A stretch of DNA of 64,000 nucleotides, taken from Lumbricus terrestris. Its lineage: Eukaryota > Annelida > Clitellata > Crassiclitellata > Lumbricidae. Shown one piece after another: positions 1-11,299 of the stretch. The stretch covers positions 10,368,047 through 10,432,046 of the forward strand of contig OX457052.1 of NCBI GenBank assembly GCA_949752735.1, in the 5' to 3' direction. Under the pieces are notes generated by a model. It was given only the letters and a program-made list of their open reading frames with translations, was not told the DNA's origin and searched no databases. How positions within the stretch are numbered: the stretch's first letter is position 1; each line of letters opens with the position of its first letter. The position numbers and the translations under genes were made by a program.

Positions 1-800
1 TAGGATGCGTTTGATTTTATGTATTCAACGACGATGAAAACAGCCTTTAGTGATAGAGCGTCACGAAACAAGGGTAGAGGTAAATGATGAGATATCTTGT
101 AGCTGGCGACCAATGTGTTAAGGTCAATCCACTTTGTTGTGTCCTTTAGCTTATTTAAGCGTATTAATATTTATGAAAATATCCCTTTTCATGGTATTTT
201 GACTCACTTTCACGAAAACATTGGGCCGTAGGTCAGACCGCTCTATTCTGCTCCTATCTGTGACGGCCATAATGTCTACTTGCTACCGAGCCGTCATTAA
301 CGTCTACCCGAAACAAGCAGTATGAAACTCAGTTGCACTGACTGACAAAATAAAAATTATGAAATTTGTTATTATTGTGCATGCTAACAAATTATCTAAG
401 GGAACCTTTCGTATTATGATAAAAAGATTAAGTAGAAGTTAGAGTATCTACAGACCTCTCTTTATCTTTCGGGAAACGGAAAAACGAAACTTTCGTTTTG
501 TCTGCATCCGAGCTCCTATTTGAGCAGTTCACGGCTGCACAGAACCCAGGCATGTGTTTAAACAATTCGTCTTACGATCCTATAAATTTTATACTTTTAT
601 ATTGTCATTATCATATAATTATTGAACATTAAACACGAAATTTGTATGCGCTCTGTGTTATTTCCGAACCAATCAATCCCAGCATGCATCACTTTTGGCA
701 CTTTGCCAATTACACTGCACGCAATGGTTAAAGCTATGAGTGGGCAGGCTCTGGCCGAGATTTCAGTTGTAAGCAGGTAGGTAATAGAAAACCTATGCAC
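1..800. other. No gene recognised
   Basis: AT-rich sequence without convincing exons or repeats. If the Slp gene continues to C2 domains, its next exons are not visible here. Confidence 0.5.
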
Positions 801-808
801 GACTGACC

Positions 809-895
809 TCGGCTGGGAGCGCCTCTGAGTATGTACCTTGAAGGGAACGCTATATAAATCACGATTGATTGATTGCCTTCGATGTCCTTCGAGTC
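809..895 (+). mobile_element. LINE/SINE 3' tail
   Basis: CTGGGAGCGCCTCTGAGTAT ... GAACGCTATATAAATCACG then (ATTG)n-like sequence; tail only. Confidence 0.55.
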
Positions 896-899
896 AACT

Positions 900-1734
900 A
901 AGCAATCCTGCTTCATGCAAAACTCAGCCAAGGAAAGCGGCCAGAAAGCCATCAGATAATGGAGGAATAATTATAAGCCTCGTGCCTGGCTCGTCAATGG
1001 GTTTAGATATCTCACTGCCATCTTCAATATTAAAATCGTGAAGCAAACGTTGGACATGTCAAGTATGCAATGTCTATGTATTACAGGACTGGCTACCCAT
1101 AAAAAAATTCTACGCCTATATCACTCTCACCCCACTTCAAATTTCGTCTCTAGTACAAATGATCATGTTCTGGATATCCGAATGTAATTTGATTACTTTG
1201 CAAACATAATTATATTCGTCAATCTGTCTTCGTAAATGTAATTAATCGAATGCTTTTCTCGTGCAGACAAGATGTGAAATCTTCCAGAACCACCAACTAT
1301 CATACAACAACTAGAGACACAACTTAATGCACTGAGTTTTTCCAGTCCTGCGTAAAAACAGTCCTGCATATAAACAGCCCTTGGTATGCATGTAAGCACG
1401 TATACATGCACATGTATGTGCTCAAGTATTCATCAGTACATGCTTTGATGTCAGGTCAAAACAAAAGACTCACCCCTTTCTACTTGAAAACCCAACTTAG
1501 TCTAGCTTCTGAATACTCAGATTTATCAATTTTCAATGTGGCTTCTTCTCCTGTGGATAATTTTTTGATGGCTATTCACTAAAAGCAACCACCACTCGAC
1601 TTGGGCATTATAGCAAAGAACCTAAATAGAAATCATTAGAATCGACTGGATATAAGTGCATGTACAATTATATGCACTTAAACACATGAAATGTATGCAT
1701 GAATCTATGAAAGTGTATGCATATAATCTATATA

Positions 1735-1735
<1 letters not shown>
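900..1735. other. No gene recognised
   Basis: AT-rich, unique-looking sequence between a LINE tail and a TA microsatellite. Confidence 0.5.

Positions 1736-1737
<2 letters not shown>

Positions 1738-1785
<48 letters not shown>
1738..1785. repeat. (TA)n
   Basis: About 24 TA units then CACACACA. Confidence 0.95.
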
Positions 1786-1794
<9 letters not shown>

Positions 1795-2028
1795 TACATG
1801 CTGTATAGATGACTTGTTTGATGCTAATATTTTAGTCATTTCATTGCATTTGTGTTATTTAATCTGCACCTTTTATTACCAATTATTACTTTGATGCATT
1901 TAATATATCGACGTTTTATGTCTCATTACACGCTTGGAAGTTGCAAGTGGTGTAGTAAACAAAATACTTGCTTACTTACTTACACATGGTAGTGCGTGCA
2001 TGTATAGAATGTGTGCAACTGCTTTAAT

Positions 2029-2432
2029 GGCTTCCTCTCTCTGCCCGCATACAATATAAAGTCCTTTCTCTGGTACTCAAATCCAAACTGGGTCTTGCAC
2101 CGATCTATCTCAGTGATCTCATTCGTTCTCCTCTATCAGCATCTTCTCATCGACCTCTCCGTTCTCTGGACAGGGCTGACTTCTTTGTTCCACGAGCTAG
2201 GACCACTATTGCTCAAACTCGATCCTTCACCATCATTGGGCCCTCCTTGTGGAATTCTCTTCCCTCCACTCTGCGTGGGACTCTACTTTCAGGATCGTTA
2301 TCTACATCTCCCTCTCTTCTTAAGACCTATTTTTTCTCTAGGGGTTATCGCACTGGGAGCGCTACTGAATGGCCTTGGTTTGTGAGCGGCGCTATATAAA
2401 TTACTAATTACATTACATTACATTACATTAAT
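2029..2432 (+). mobile_element. CR1/L2-like LINE 3' end (RT C-terminus)
   Basis: An open frame from WLPLSARIQYKVLSLVLKSK through APIYLSDLIRSPL and GPSLWNSLPSTLRG to LLKTYFFSRGYRTGS matches the terminal region of CR1/L2/jockey-type reverse transcriptases. It is followed by GAGCGGCGCTATATAAATTA and a (ATTAC)n tail. Truncated at its 5' end but free of stops, so fairly young. Confidence 0.78.
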
Positions 2433-2489
2433 GGTAGCATCCTGACTCCTGAGGCTTCAACCATATTCATTTAACAGATTTATCTACCA

Positions 2490-2645
2490 CATCTTCAGAT
2501 GATCTATTCAGGAGCGACATATTCACTTTTTCTATTCGGACTCCATTCACTGGCTTCCTGTCCATCAATACATCCAGTGTAAGATATTTACCATCATGCA
2601 TAACTGTCTTTTTGACCCTGCTTTGCTCTGATTCTTTGCACTCTG
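2490..2645 (+). mobile_element. LINE RT C-terminal fragment
   Basis: Frame reading SIHWLPVHQYIQCKIFTIMH then NCLFDPALL; the HWLPV...KI.T.MHN core matches the LINE at 40060-40556. Confidence 0.6.
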
Positions 2646-2921
2646 CTCTCCTCTCTGCCTGGCTGGGTTCAGGGTGAGAATATGCCGGGGACAGGGTCCT
2701 GGGGTTCAACCCCCCTGGTTTTTCTCAGGCCCCATACTAAGTGCACACCCGAAGTCCACATCCGAAGTCCACATAAATCTGACCACCCCAGTTATTTGTC
2801 TACAATTCTCATCCTGTCTGGATCTGCCTTCAGTCGGCTGCATGTGGTCTCTTGGTGGTTCCCTGAATGAGCACTACACTCAGTTCAGGAGAATGTTTTT
2901 CACTGATCCATCCAGCTGGAG

Positions 2922-3200
2922 CATAGGCGGAGACCTGGGCCGAGACTGGGGGGGGGGGGGGGGGGGGACGGAAAGATGCGAGATTTTCTGATGGACGAGT
3001 GTCCCAGAAAAATTGACATCTTTTTCAGGGAAAAATTTCTGACGACCGGCGAAATCTCGAAAACAAATTCTATTTTCGCCGCCAAAAAAGTTGATGACTT
3101 TTTTTAGTCTTCACGCTCAACGATTGGGGGAACAAATGCATGAGCCATCCCCCCCAACACCTCCATTGGGGGGACCGTCCCCCCTAGGTCTCCGCCCATG
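2922..3200. mobile_element. hAT MITE, 279 bp (CATAGGCGGAGACC family)
   Basis: Inverted repeats CATAGGCGGAGACCTGGG and CCTAGGTCTCCGCCCATG. Perfect 8-bp duplication AGCTGGAG (2914-2921, 3201-3208). Has an internal G20 run and the motif AAAGTTGATGACTTTTTTTA shared with other MITEs in the window. Non-coding. Confidence 0.9.
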
Positions 3201-3427
3201 AGCTGGAGTCAAAACTACCCTGGAACTATAGATGGAACTCTGCAGTATTTTGTTAGTGCCTGAAACTTTGATGTCATTGAAGACATTGGCCCAAGTCAGA
3301 AGCGCCATCAACCTGGCGCTTAATATAATGTTCCATTTACACTTACAGCTCTGTCTAGAGAGAAGATTGTCAGTGTTTGAAATATAAGTGATTACAGAAT
3401 AGATGGGGAGATTTTAACTAAACAATC

Positions 3428-3920
3428 AATCTTGGTGTCATAAAGATGCCCAGGCGCCATAAAGATGACCAGATTCCATAAAGATGCCCAGGCGCCATAA
3501 AGATGACCAGATTCCATAAAGATGCCCAGGCGCCATAAAGATGACCAGATTCCATAAAGATGCCCAGGTGCCATAAAGATGCCCAGGTGCCATACAGATG
3601 TCCAGGTGCCATAAAGATGCCCAGGCGCCATAAAGATGACCAGATTCCATAAAGATGCCCAGGCGCCATAAAGATGCCCAGGTGCCATACAGATGTCCAG
3701 GTGCCATAAAGATGCCCAGGCGCCATAAAGATGACCAGATTCCATAAAGATGCCCAGGCGCCATAAAGATGACCAGATTCCATAAAGATGCCCAGGCGCC
3801 ATAAAGATGACCAGGTGCCATACAGATGTCCAGGTGCCATAAAGATGCCCAGGTGCCATACAGATGCCCAGGTGCCATAAAGATGCCCAGGTGCCATAAA
3901 GATGCCCAGGTGCCATGAAG
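3428..3920. repeat. 19-bp minisatellite, about 26 copies
   Basis: Unit CCATAAAGATGCCCAGGYG with CCATAAAGATGACCAGATT variants, arranged partly in alternation. All three minus frames stay open because 19 is not a multiple of 3 and the unit lacks stops, giving repetitive ORFs that are not genes. Confidence 0.95.
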
Positions 3921-4370
3921 ATGTCCATACATGCTACAAATTTACAAAAACCACGATGCTCATGGTCATATTAAAAAATCCAGTTACAAAATACACGACA
4001 AACCTAAGCTTTCAGAAAGCACAAAACAGGTCTAAACGCGAGTGCAGTAACCATATTTACAGAAGGACAGAACATTACCTAAATTTACGAGTACTTTCGC
4101 TCTAAACATGTTACGACCACAAAGACGAACAACTGGGCAATTATCTCACCGCTAGACATAAATGCTTAATCAGGTGCACAATTTACTGCCTTCCAGGACG
4201 ATTCCTAAGACAAATAGCCGAAACACCAAAACTCAAAGCCTACTCTGATTACTTGTAGGCATATTCAGTTATTCACGGCTCACAAGCATATTTGCCTTTA
4301 CAGTTCGAAACCAACAGAGTAGTTAACTCAGTAATTCAAGAAAGGGGACACAAGACCATATTCGGTAATG

Positions 4371-4600
4371 GCCCGCTATTCCGAGGGTCCACTATTCCGA
4401 ACGTCCACAATTACGAATATCCGCTACATTTTGTTCATTATCCTGGGTGGTTAGGGTTACAGTGGGTTAGGGTTGGGGTAAGGTGAGTTAGGGTTGGGGT
4501 GGGTTAGGGTTAGACTTAGGGTTATGGTTGGGGTGAGTTAGGGCTAGGGTCATAGTTAGGTTTAGGGTTCGGAATAGTGGACCCTCGGAATAGTGGACCC
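4371..4600. mobile_element. Inverted-repeat element with TTAGGG-like interior
   Basis: About 32-bp inverted repeats built from two CTATTCCGAGGGTCCACTA-type halves flank 120 bp of degenerate TTAGGG / GGGTTGGGGT repeats (4449-4569). Outside lie similar 14-mers CCATATTCGGTAAT (4356-4369) and CCATATTCAGCAAT (4606-4619), possibly a target duplication. The TTAGGG content resembles interstitial telomeric sequence but is strand-uniform and degenerate. Non-coding. Confidence 0.65.
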
Positions 4601-4914
4601 AAACCCCATATTCAGCAATTCTACGAGAAAAAAATGGCACCAGTACTTACCGAATATAACGACAGTTTGTTTAGATTTGTCTGACTGTTCGCTCGTCGTG
4701 ATCCTCCGTACAAGGCGAACATTTCCCCGATGTCCTCCGTTTCCTCGTCAGAAGCCGTGCCGTTAACACCAGCCTAACACGAAATGAAGATGCATTGACA
4801 AAGCGACGCGTGTGTTTCAATGCGGCGTCGGAGAATTGCATACGCATGAAAAATACCGTAACGAGACGTGATTGAGGAAGCAAATGATGATACATGTACG
4901 AAACGCTGTATTTG

Positions 4915-5450
4915 AATCAAGCAGCATTAGGGAATCATGTATATGTATTATGTATGTATATATATATATATATCTGTATACATATATATATATATATATA
5001 TACATACCGGTATATACATTTAAGCAGCAGTAGGGAATTATGTAAATGTATTATGTATTGCATATGTATATATGTATACACACATATATGTACCGGTATG
5101 TACATTCATTCATTCATTCATTATAAAAATTTATATAGCGCCCCTTCAAGAAACTACTCAGAGGCAATCCCAGCCCAGCCACTTACATATAAGCAGTATT
5201 AGGGAATTATGTATATGTATTATGAATTGTATATGTATATGCATATAAGAATTAAGAAGTATTATGGAATTATGTATATGCATATAAATGTATACATATA
5301 TATATATATGTAAAAGCAGTATTTAATAGGGAATTATGTATATGTATAATATGCATATAAGGAGTATTAGGAAATTACGTATATGTATATACGCATATAT
5401 ATACATATATATACACATACAAGCAGTATTAGGGAATTGCTTCAGCACTG
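4915..5450. repeat. Irregular AAGCAGTATTAGGGAATTATG repeat
   Basis: About seven copies of a phrase like AAGCAGTATTAGGGAATTAT followed by GTATATGTATTATG (near 4918, 5022, 5190, 5248, 5312, 5361, 5420), separated by TA-rich stretches and a (CATT)n tail. Confidence 0.75.
5100..5180 (-). mobile_element. LINE/SINE tail fragment with (CATT)n
   Basis: (CATT)n followed by AAATTTATATAGCGCCCCTT and CTACTCAGAGGCAATCCCAG; minus-orientation tail. Confidence 0.5.
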
Positions 5451-5837
5451 AAACTATTGCCAATAAGACATGTGATCTTACGAAACAAATGATGATGTAT
5501 TTACGGGGCAATGCACTCAAGAACCAGCACGGGGAATTCTCAAAGCGCACGAGGCATTACCATGAGAAATCCATTCGCCAATAAACAATAAACCCACCAA
5601 GACAGCAATTAAAAGCAAGTGCTTTTGTGATGTGACACACAGCACAGCAATTAAACATCAAGCAACGTCGATGGAAAGAAATTGCACGGTGTATCGGAAA
5701 CGGGGGGGGGGGGGGGTAGGGTGGTGGGGGGGGGACCAGATGAGATGGCACGTCATCCAAAACACCTCATCTAAACACTTCATAACAAATCGAGACCGGC
5801 TAGGGATCTGCGACAATGAATGCAGCTTTATTTGGCC

Positions 5838-5925
5838 GTGCTGAGGTTGGGAGCGCCTCTGAGTAGTCCCCTTGAAGAGGCGCTATATAAATGCATATAA
5901 TGAATGAATAAATATATAATGAATA
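5838..5925 (+). mobile_element. 3' fragment of LINE/SINE tail
   Basis: GGTTGGGAGCGCCTCTGAGT...GAGGCGCTATATAAATG followed by AATGAATGAATAAAT. Lies just upstream of the full SINE. Confidence 0.6.
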
Positions 5926-5933
5926 TATTTTTG

Positions 5934-6141
5934 TGGCATGGTGGTGTAGTGGGTATGTTCGTTGCCTTGAAGCTGAAGGGTTGCAGATTCAAATCCACCT
6001 CAAGCCGCCGCGTAGTGACCTTCGGCAAGTCCTTCACTCGCAATTGCTCAAGCGCTTCAGCATGAAACTCCTACTCAGTGTCCGTGCTCTAGTCGGGAGC
6101 GCTTCTGAGTAGAAATCTTAAAGGGGCGCTATAACAAGTGC
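5934..6141 (+). mobile_element. tRNA-derived SINE
   Basis: Near full length. A-box-like GGTGGTGTAGTGGGT, B-box-like GCAGATTCAAATCC, central CAAGTCCTTCACTCGCAATT, and 3' GGGAGCGCTTCTGAGTAG...GGGGCGCTATAACAAGTGC. A (CATA)n tract follows. Its 3' end resembles the CR1/L2-like LINE tails of this window. Confidence 0.85.
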
Positions 6142-6146
6142 AAATA

Positions 6147-6215
6147 CATACATACATACATACATACATACATACATACACACATACCGGTACATGCATA
6201 CGTACATACATACAT
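6147..6215. repeat. (CATA)n
   Basis: Follows the 3' end of the SINE at 5934-6141. Confidence 0.95.
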
Positions 6216-6771
6216 ATACTGGGGAGCATTCTTGCAATTTGATGCCTGCATTCATTTCCTGAATATGATGTCTTCCTAGCTATATACCTCCATCCTGGGA
6301 TTCTGACTACAAATCGGGATCTTTTGTATCTATTGCTAAAGTTGTAACTCATAACAAATGAATGCTCGTGAATATGCTGGTGCCCCGCGCCTGGCTTTGT
6401 AGTGACACTCCGTACTACGACCTCTTTCAGACTACTCTCATTACATTAATTTAGACATAGCGCTCGTGAATAAATTGGTGCCCTGCGTTTAGCTTTCGAC
6501 TGGCGCCTTAGAAATTTGGAGAACACGATTATGAATATGATTACCGTACCTTAGATTATGATTATAATCTTGTGGGAATATAAAACCTAGTCAAAACATC
6601 TAGCAGGTTTGAACAAGTGCTGATAAAACACTAAAAATGCTGGAATCAGATGATTTACTATGATTCGTTTACTAAACCGATGGCATAGGATTTCCCCATG
6701 TCATTTAATATCATAGACTTTGGTCGGCAAAGGGTTAAGCATCCCTATCTAATGAAAAGCATGAATCTATG

Positions 6772-7021
6772 CAGTGGCAGCGCTAGGGGAGGCTAAGCCC
6801 CCCCCACCTAAAAGGCCATCCAGTTTTTTACATGTAAAAATGAAACATTTCCATGATCAGCCCCCCCTAAAAACTGAAAAATATGCACGAGATTTTGAGC
6901 AAATGACTATAAAATTTCTTTTTCAAGTCGTCAGAAATTTGGCCGGTGAAAATGGAAAGTATGGCGGCTGAAAATGGAAAATTTTCAGCCCCCCAAAACT
7001 GAAATCCTGGCGCCACCACTG
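6772..7021. mobile_element. hAT MITE, 250 bp (CAGTGGCAGCGC family)
   Basis: Begins CAGTGGCAGCGCTAGG and ends CCTGGCGCCACCACTG. Perfect 8-bp duplication AATCTATG at 6764-6771 and 7022-7029. Contains several CCCCCC tracts. Non-coding. Confidence 0.92.
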
Positions 7022-7029
7022 AATCTATG

Positions 7030-7440
7030 GTGCTGAGCAATTTGGCAAGTGAATGATCTGCACACAGGGTCCTTACACGCAGTGATCATCATCTCATTGG
7101 AGGTTTGAACCAACAGTCTACACAAATCTCGCCTTCTAACTTCTAAGCAACCACCTCCTGCGACCCATTACTTGTCTCGTTATCTGGATAAAGAAGCGCA
7201 ATCCCTGAAGCCAACCGTCATTTAGAAGACTTAAACAGCGACTTCGCTTCAATCAGCCTCTGTCGCGTCTGTACAAAACACAAACTGACAACAAATCACC
7301 TCCCTAACCGCTTGCTCCCCTCAACGGACAGCGTCCAGCCAATTTATCTGTTCCGCAGTCGAATTGTTCGCTACAGACACGAACGAAACTGAAATCGAGA
7401 AACATCTCTGCATCGGTTTGACATTCCCTAATGTTAACTA
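7030..7440. other. Unique sequence, moderately CpG-rich
   Basis: CpG dinucleotides cluster at 7230-7410. A minus-strand pseudo-exon (TTTCTCGATTTCAG acceptor) was considered, but its frame does not fit exon 6. Confidence 0.4.
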
Positions 7441-7454
7441 CTAGATTTATTAAA

Positions 7455-7856
7455 GCTCACTAATCCGGGACGGGATTGCGTCAGGATTGTACATTAATCC
7501 GGATTTGGATTGCGTCAGGATTGCACATTAATCAGGATTGGGATTGCATCAGGATTGCACACTAATCCAAATTTGGATTGCATCAGGATTGAACACTAAT
7601 CCGGTTTGGGATTGCATCAGGATTGCATGCAAATCCAGCCTGGGATTGAATCAGAATTGTGCATTAATCCGGATGCTGATTGCATCAGAATTGCATGCTA
7701 ATCCAGCCTGGGATTAAACCAGGATTGCACACTAATCCGGATCAGGATTGCATCAGGATAGCACATTAATCCGAATTGGGATTGCATCATGATTGCACAC
7801 AAGTTCATCCGGATTGGAATTGCATCAGCATTGGATTGGGATTGCATCAGCATTGG
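7455..7856. repeat. 34-bp minisatellite, about 11.5 copies
   Basis: Unit AATCCGGATTGGGATTGCAT plus CAGGATTGCACATT with 10-20% divergence among copies. Non-coding. Confidence 0.92.
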
Positions 7857-7996
7857 TCTCCACGTAGTCTGGCAGCCGGAAAAGTCAACTGGAAATTTCA
7901 AGACGAATGTCGCCATCTGGCATTTATCGTCCACGCCATTAAACTTGCCCTACCAAACCCCGCCGCTGACGTGACAGTCAAGCAGCAGCTGTCACA

Positions 7997-8140
7997 CAAC
8001 AGCCCCCACCCCGCCACAGCCCCCACCCCGCCACAGCCCCCACCCAGCCACAGCCCCCACCCCGCCACAGCCCCCACCCAGCCACAGCCCCCACCCCGCC
8101 ACAGCCCCCACTCCGCCACAGTCCCCCACCCCACAGTTTA
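7997..8140. repeat. 17-bp GC-rich minisatellite
   Basis: Unit AGCCCCCACCCCGCCAC, about 8.5 copies, ending about 30 bp past the exon 6 donor on the minus strand. In RNA of the gene it reads as G-rich sequence. Confidence 0.92.
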
Positions 8141-8167
8141 AACGGGCGACATTTAAGCGAACATTAC

Positions 8168-8382
8168 GTTGTGTTTGTTGTTGGTGAGGTTGACGGCAAG
8201 AGCGGCAATCGAAGGCATCGAGGCTGAGATCGGCGAGCCAAGCGAACTGACGCTCTGGCGGACGCTGCGAGGGTTGTTCGCGGCGGAATTACAACCGGGT
8301 TGGGACGAGGAAGTCGACAGCGGGGGACTCGTGTTGTTATTCTCTTCGTAGCTTGCTCGCGAGAAGTCGCCCGTTGTCTTGT
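8168..8382 (-). CDS. Slp/exophilin exon 6: Ser/Asn-rich segment
   Basis: Acceptor GTGACTCTTTCAG is followed by 71 open codons plus the split one shared with exon 5 (T|AC, Tyr). It encodes KTTGDFSRASYEENNN, SSSQPGCNS and then RQSVSSLGSPISASMPSIAA. The SVSSLGS... stretch resembles the Ser-rich segment just before C2A in Slp4 (weak, from memory). The exon ends in phase 0 at CACAAC|GTAATG; reading through would instead give five more codons to a TAA at 8155-8153. It lies between two tandem arrays, one starting 10 bp from its acceptor and the other about 33 bp beyond its donor. Membership in the Slp gene is inferred from phase and order. Confidence 0.7.
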
Positions 8383-8392
8383 CTGAAAGAGT

Positions 8393-9345
8393 CACATTTT
8401 AATCTTTTAAAGTCACGTCGTACATTTAATCTCACATTTTAAAGTCATGTCATAGATTTAATCTCACATTTTAAAGTCATGTCATACATTTAATCTCACA
8501 TTTTAAAGTCAAGTCATACATTTAATCTCACATTTTAAAGTCACGTCGTACATTTAATCTCACATTTTAAAGTCACATCATACATTTAATATCACATTTT
8601 AAAGTCACGTCATACATTTAATCTCACATTTTAAAGTCATGTCATACATTTAATCTCACATTTTAAAGTCACATCATACATTTAATATCACATTTTAAAG
8701 TCATGTCATACATTTAATCTCACATTTTAAAGTCATGTCATACATTTAATCTCACATTTTAAAGTCATGTCATACATTTATTCTCACATTTTAAAGTCAC
8801 GTCGTACATTTAATCTCACATTTTAAAGTCACATCATACATTTAATATCACATTTTAAAGTCACGTCATACATTTAATCTCACATTTTAAAGTCATGTCA
8901 TACATTTAATCTCACATTTTAAAGTCATGTCATACATTTAATCTCACATTTTAAAGTCAAGTCATACATTTAATCTCACATTTTAAAGTCACGTCGTACA
9001 TTTAATCTCACATTTTAAAGTCACATCATACATTTAATATCACATTTTAAAGTCACGTCATACATTTAATCTCACATTTTAAAGTCATGTCATACATTTA
9101 ATCTCACATTTTAAAGTCATGTCATACATTTATTCTCACATTTTAAAGTCATGTCATACATTTATTCTCACATTTTAAAGTCATGTCATACATTTATTCT
9201 CACATTTTAAAGTCATGTCATACATTTAATCTCACATTTTAAAGTCACGTCATACATTTAATCTCACATTTTAAAGTCATGTCATACATTTAATCTCAAA
9301 TTTAAAAGTCACGTCATGATACATTTAATCTCGCACAGCAATGTT
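8393..9345. repeat. 32-bp AT-rich minisatellite with higher-order pattern, about 29 copies
   Basis: Unit CATTTTAAAGTCATGTCATA plus CATTTAATCTCA. Variants at the ATGTCA position (ACGTCG, AAGTCA, ACATCA with ATATC) recur in the same order 14 units apart, so blocks of seven or more units were duplicated. Starts 10 bp from the exon 6 acceptor. Confidence 0.95.
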
Positions 9346-9349
9346 GGTT

Positions 9350-10440
9350 TCAAATTTCTTCCGTTTAATCACTTTTCTTAAACTTTGCACTCTACAGTGT
9401 CATAGAAGCTGTCTGAACAATGATCATGTTGATAATTATCATGATAATAAAACCAGCACGTAGAGTGTAAATAAATAAGTGCCTGGACGCTTCTTAACTT
9501 TCCAGTGCGTGCTGGCAAAATAAGTGGCAGGATGACATTCAGATTTAAAATAAGTGCATGGACGCCGTCCATGACCGTTCAGCCACACTTTAAGCCGTGA
9601 ATAAAACTGATGCATAATTCTCTTGTTCCTGAGTGATTATATAATAAGATTCTTAAAACAACAATAAGAATAAAAATACCATAAGAAGAACAATACTTAA
9701 CTACGGTATATCATATAATAATAGTTCACACAAGCAGTAATTTTGTTTAAAAAAATGACAAAGACAAAACAATTTCTGCCACCGAATGACATTAAGGGTG
9801 AGGATGGAAGGCATAATAAGGTCGGAAAGATTTACATAATGCCACCCCAAGGCAAGCATAAAAGCGCAGAAAAGCATAACAAACGCGGAAAACCTGACGG
9901 CGAAATATATCAAATTACGTACCATCAGAGGAAGAAGAAAAAGAAATGCAAGGAATAGAGTGTCCAAAGGAAAAGTCATGAATCTGCAAATGAGGACAGC
10001 TCGCCACAACCAATGTCGAGCAAAAAACAAAGAGAAGAAGCAAGCCACTGATGCCGTATGCCTTCTGAAGGCAATCAACAGAAGACCCTTGTTTATTATG
10101 CAATCAACGAAAGACCATTGTTTATTATTAGAAGGAAAAATGCTACAACCAACTCCGAAAAGAGGGAGCAGCTGGGCAATTTACTCTTGTAATGCAGGTA
10201 ATTGCTATGCATGACGTTGACTACTAATAAAATACAGCAAGTGTGTAATGAACACCAACAGACCAGACACTTCGAATTGATTAAAATATGTCTGGTGCGC
10301 ATTCTGAAATCTCATCAAACTTAACAACTTCTATGGTGGCATCATCAGTATGTGCAAGGCATCAGGTCTCCTTAAATGAAACCGTAATCAAAAATTCTAA
10401 TCAAATCGAGAAGTGCAATCAAATCCTGGGTATCAATCAT
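9350..10440. other. No gene recognised
   Basis: Intron sequence; purine-rich patches only. Confidence 0.5.
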
Positions 10441-10449
10441 CATAATCAT

Positions 10450-10660
10450 GGGGCGCGGTGGTGTAGTGGGTATGTTCATTGCCTTGCAGCCGAAGGGTTG
10501 TAGATTCGAATCCACCTCAAGTCGCCGTGTAGGGACCTTTGGCAAGTCCTTCATTTGCAATTGCTCAGCGCTTCGGTGTGAAACTTCAATGCAGTGTGCG
10601 TGCTGCAGTCGGGAGCGCCTCCGAGTATGCAGCTTGAAGGGGCGGTATAACAAGTGCACA
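10450..10660 (+). mobile_element. tRNA-derived SINE
   Basis: GGTGGTGTAGTGGGTATGTT, GTAGATTCGAATCCACCTCA and 3' GGGAGCGCCTCCGAGTATGC...GGTATAACAAGTGCAC. Same family as 5934-6141. Confidence 0.85.
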
Positions 10661-10885
10661 TACAAACATAATCGCAGACTCTAACTTCTCAGGCACCACT
10701 CGAAAGTCAATGGAAGGGCACCAGCTTATCCAATATCCATGAGCACTGGATTACTCACCCTCGACGTATGCAACAGCAGGATGCATACATCTTCAATGCC
10801 GTAACTACCGGTACATGGATTGACGTTGTAGCATCATTCTGCTAACTGATGCAATTATTTGTAGTAAGGACATTTAACGACGTTA

Positions 10886-10950
10886 TAGGCAAGCGCAGAA
10901 AGCACCTCCGAGTAGTCATATTGAAGAGGTGCTACATAAATTCTCAGAAT
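10886..10950 (+). mobile_element. LINE/SINE 3' tail fragment
   Basis: GCACCTCCGAGTAGTCATAT, then GAAGAGGTGCTACATAAATT; only the tail is present. Confidence 0.5.
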
Positions 10951-11004
10951 GAGTGACTGTAGTGACTTGTGACTAGTTACCAACACCTGTTGATTACTGC
11001 AGCA

Positions 11005-11291
11005 CATTAGTTCCCCACCTTTTTTGACTTTAGGGCCACATTTTCTAAGATGGAGGACACAAGGGCCACTTTTTCTTAGCTGAAGGACTAAAAGCATATA
11101 AAATTGTTATAATTGGATCGAAATAGAATATTTGATGTTATTTACAGACGTCAAAATAAAATAATTTGTAATAGAAAATAATTATGCGCTCTATCCTGTC
11201 CAAATTGTTAATATTTTCATAAAGTGTTGTTACTTCTTTGAGAGAGGAGGTCCTTATTTAGGCCTAGCGGGCCATGGGTTGGGAACCACTG
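11005..11291. mobile_element. hAT MITE, 287 bp (CAGTGGTTCCCAACC family)
   Basis: Left end CATTAGTTCCCCACC is a diverged form of the right-end complement CAGTGGTTCCCAACC. The 8-bp flanks CTGCAGCA / CTGTAGCA match at 7 of 8. Internal sequence (GGGCCACTTTTTCTTAG, AATCGAAATAGAAT) matches the element at 33832-34332. Confidence 0.85.
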
Positions 11292-11299
11292 CTGTAGCA

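Noticed and set aside
3392..3932. Long overlapping minus-strand ORFs (up to 178 codons)
   Set aside because: They are translations of a 19-bp minisatellite in all three frames and show no gene-like features.
4449..4569. True telomere or chromosome end
   Set aside because: Repeats are degenerate, short and enclosed by inverted repeats within a chromosome interior.
7290..7400. Possible extra exon after a TTTCTCGATTTCAG acceptor (minus)
   Set aside because: The open frame needs an incoming phase that does not fit exon 6, and the donor is poor.
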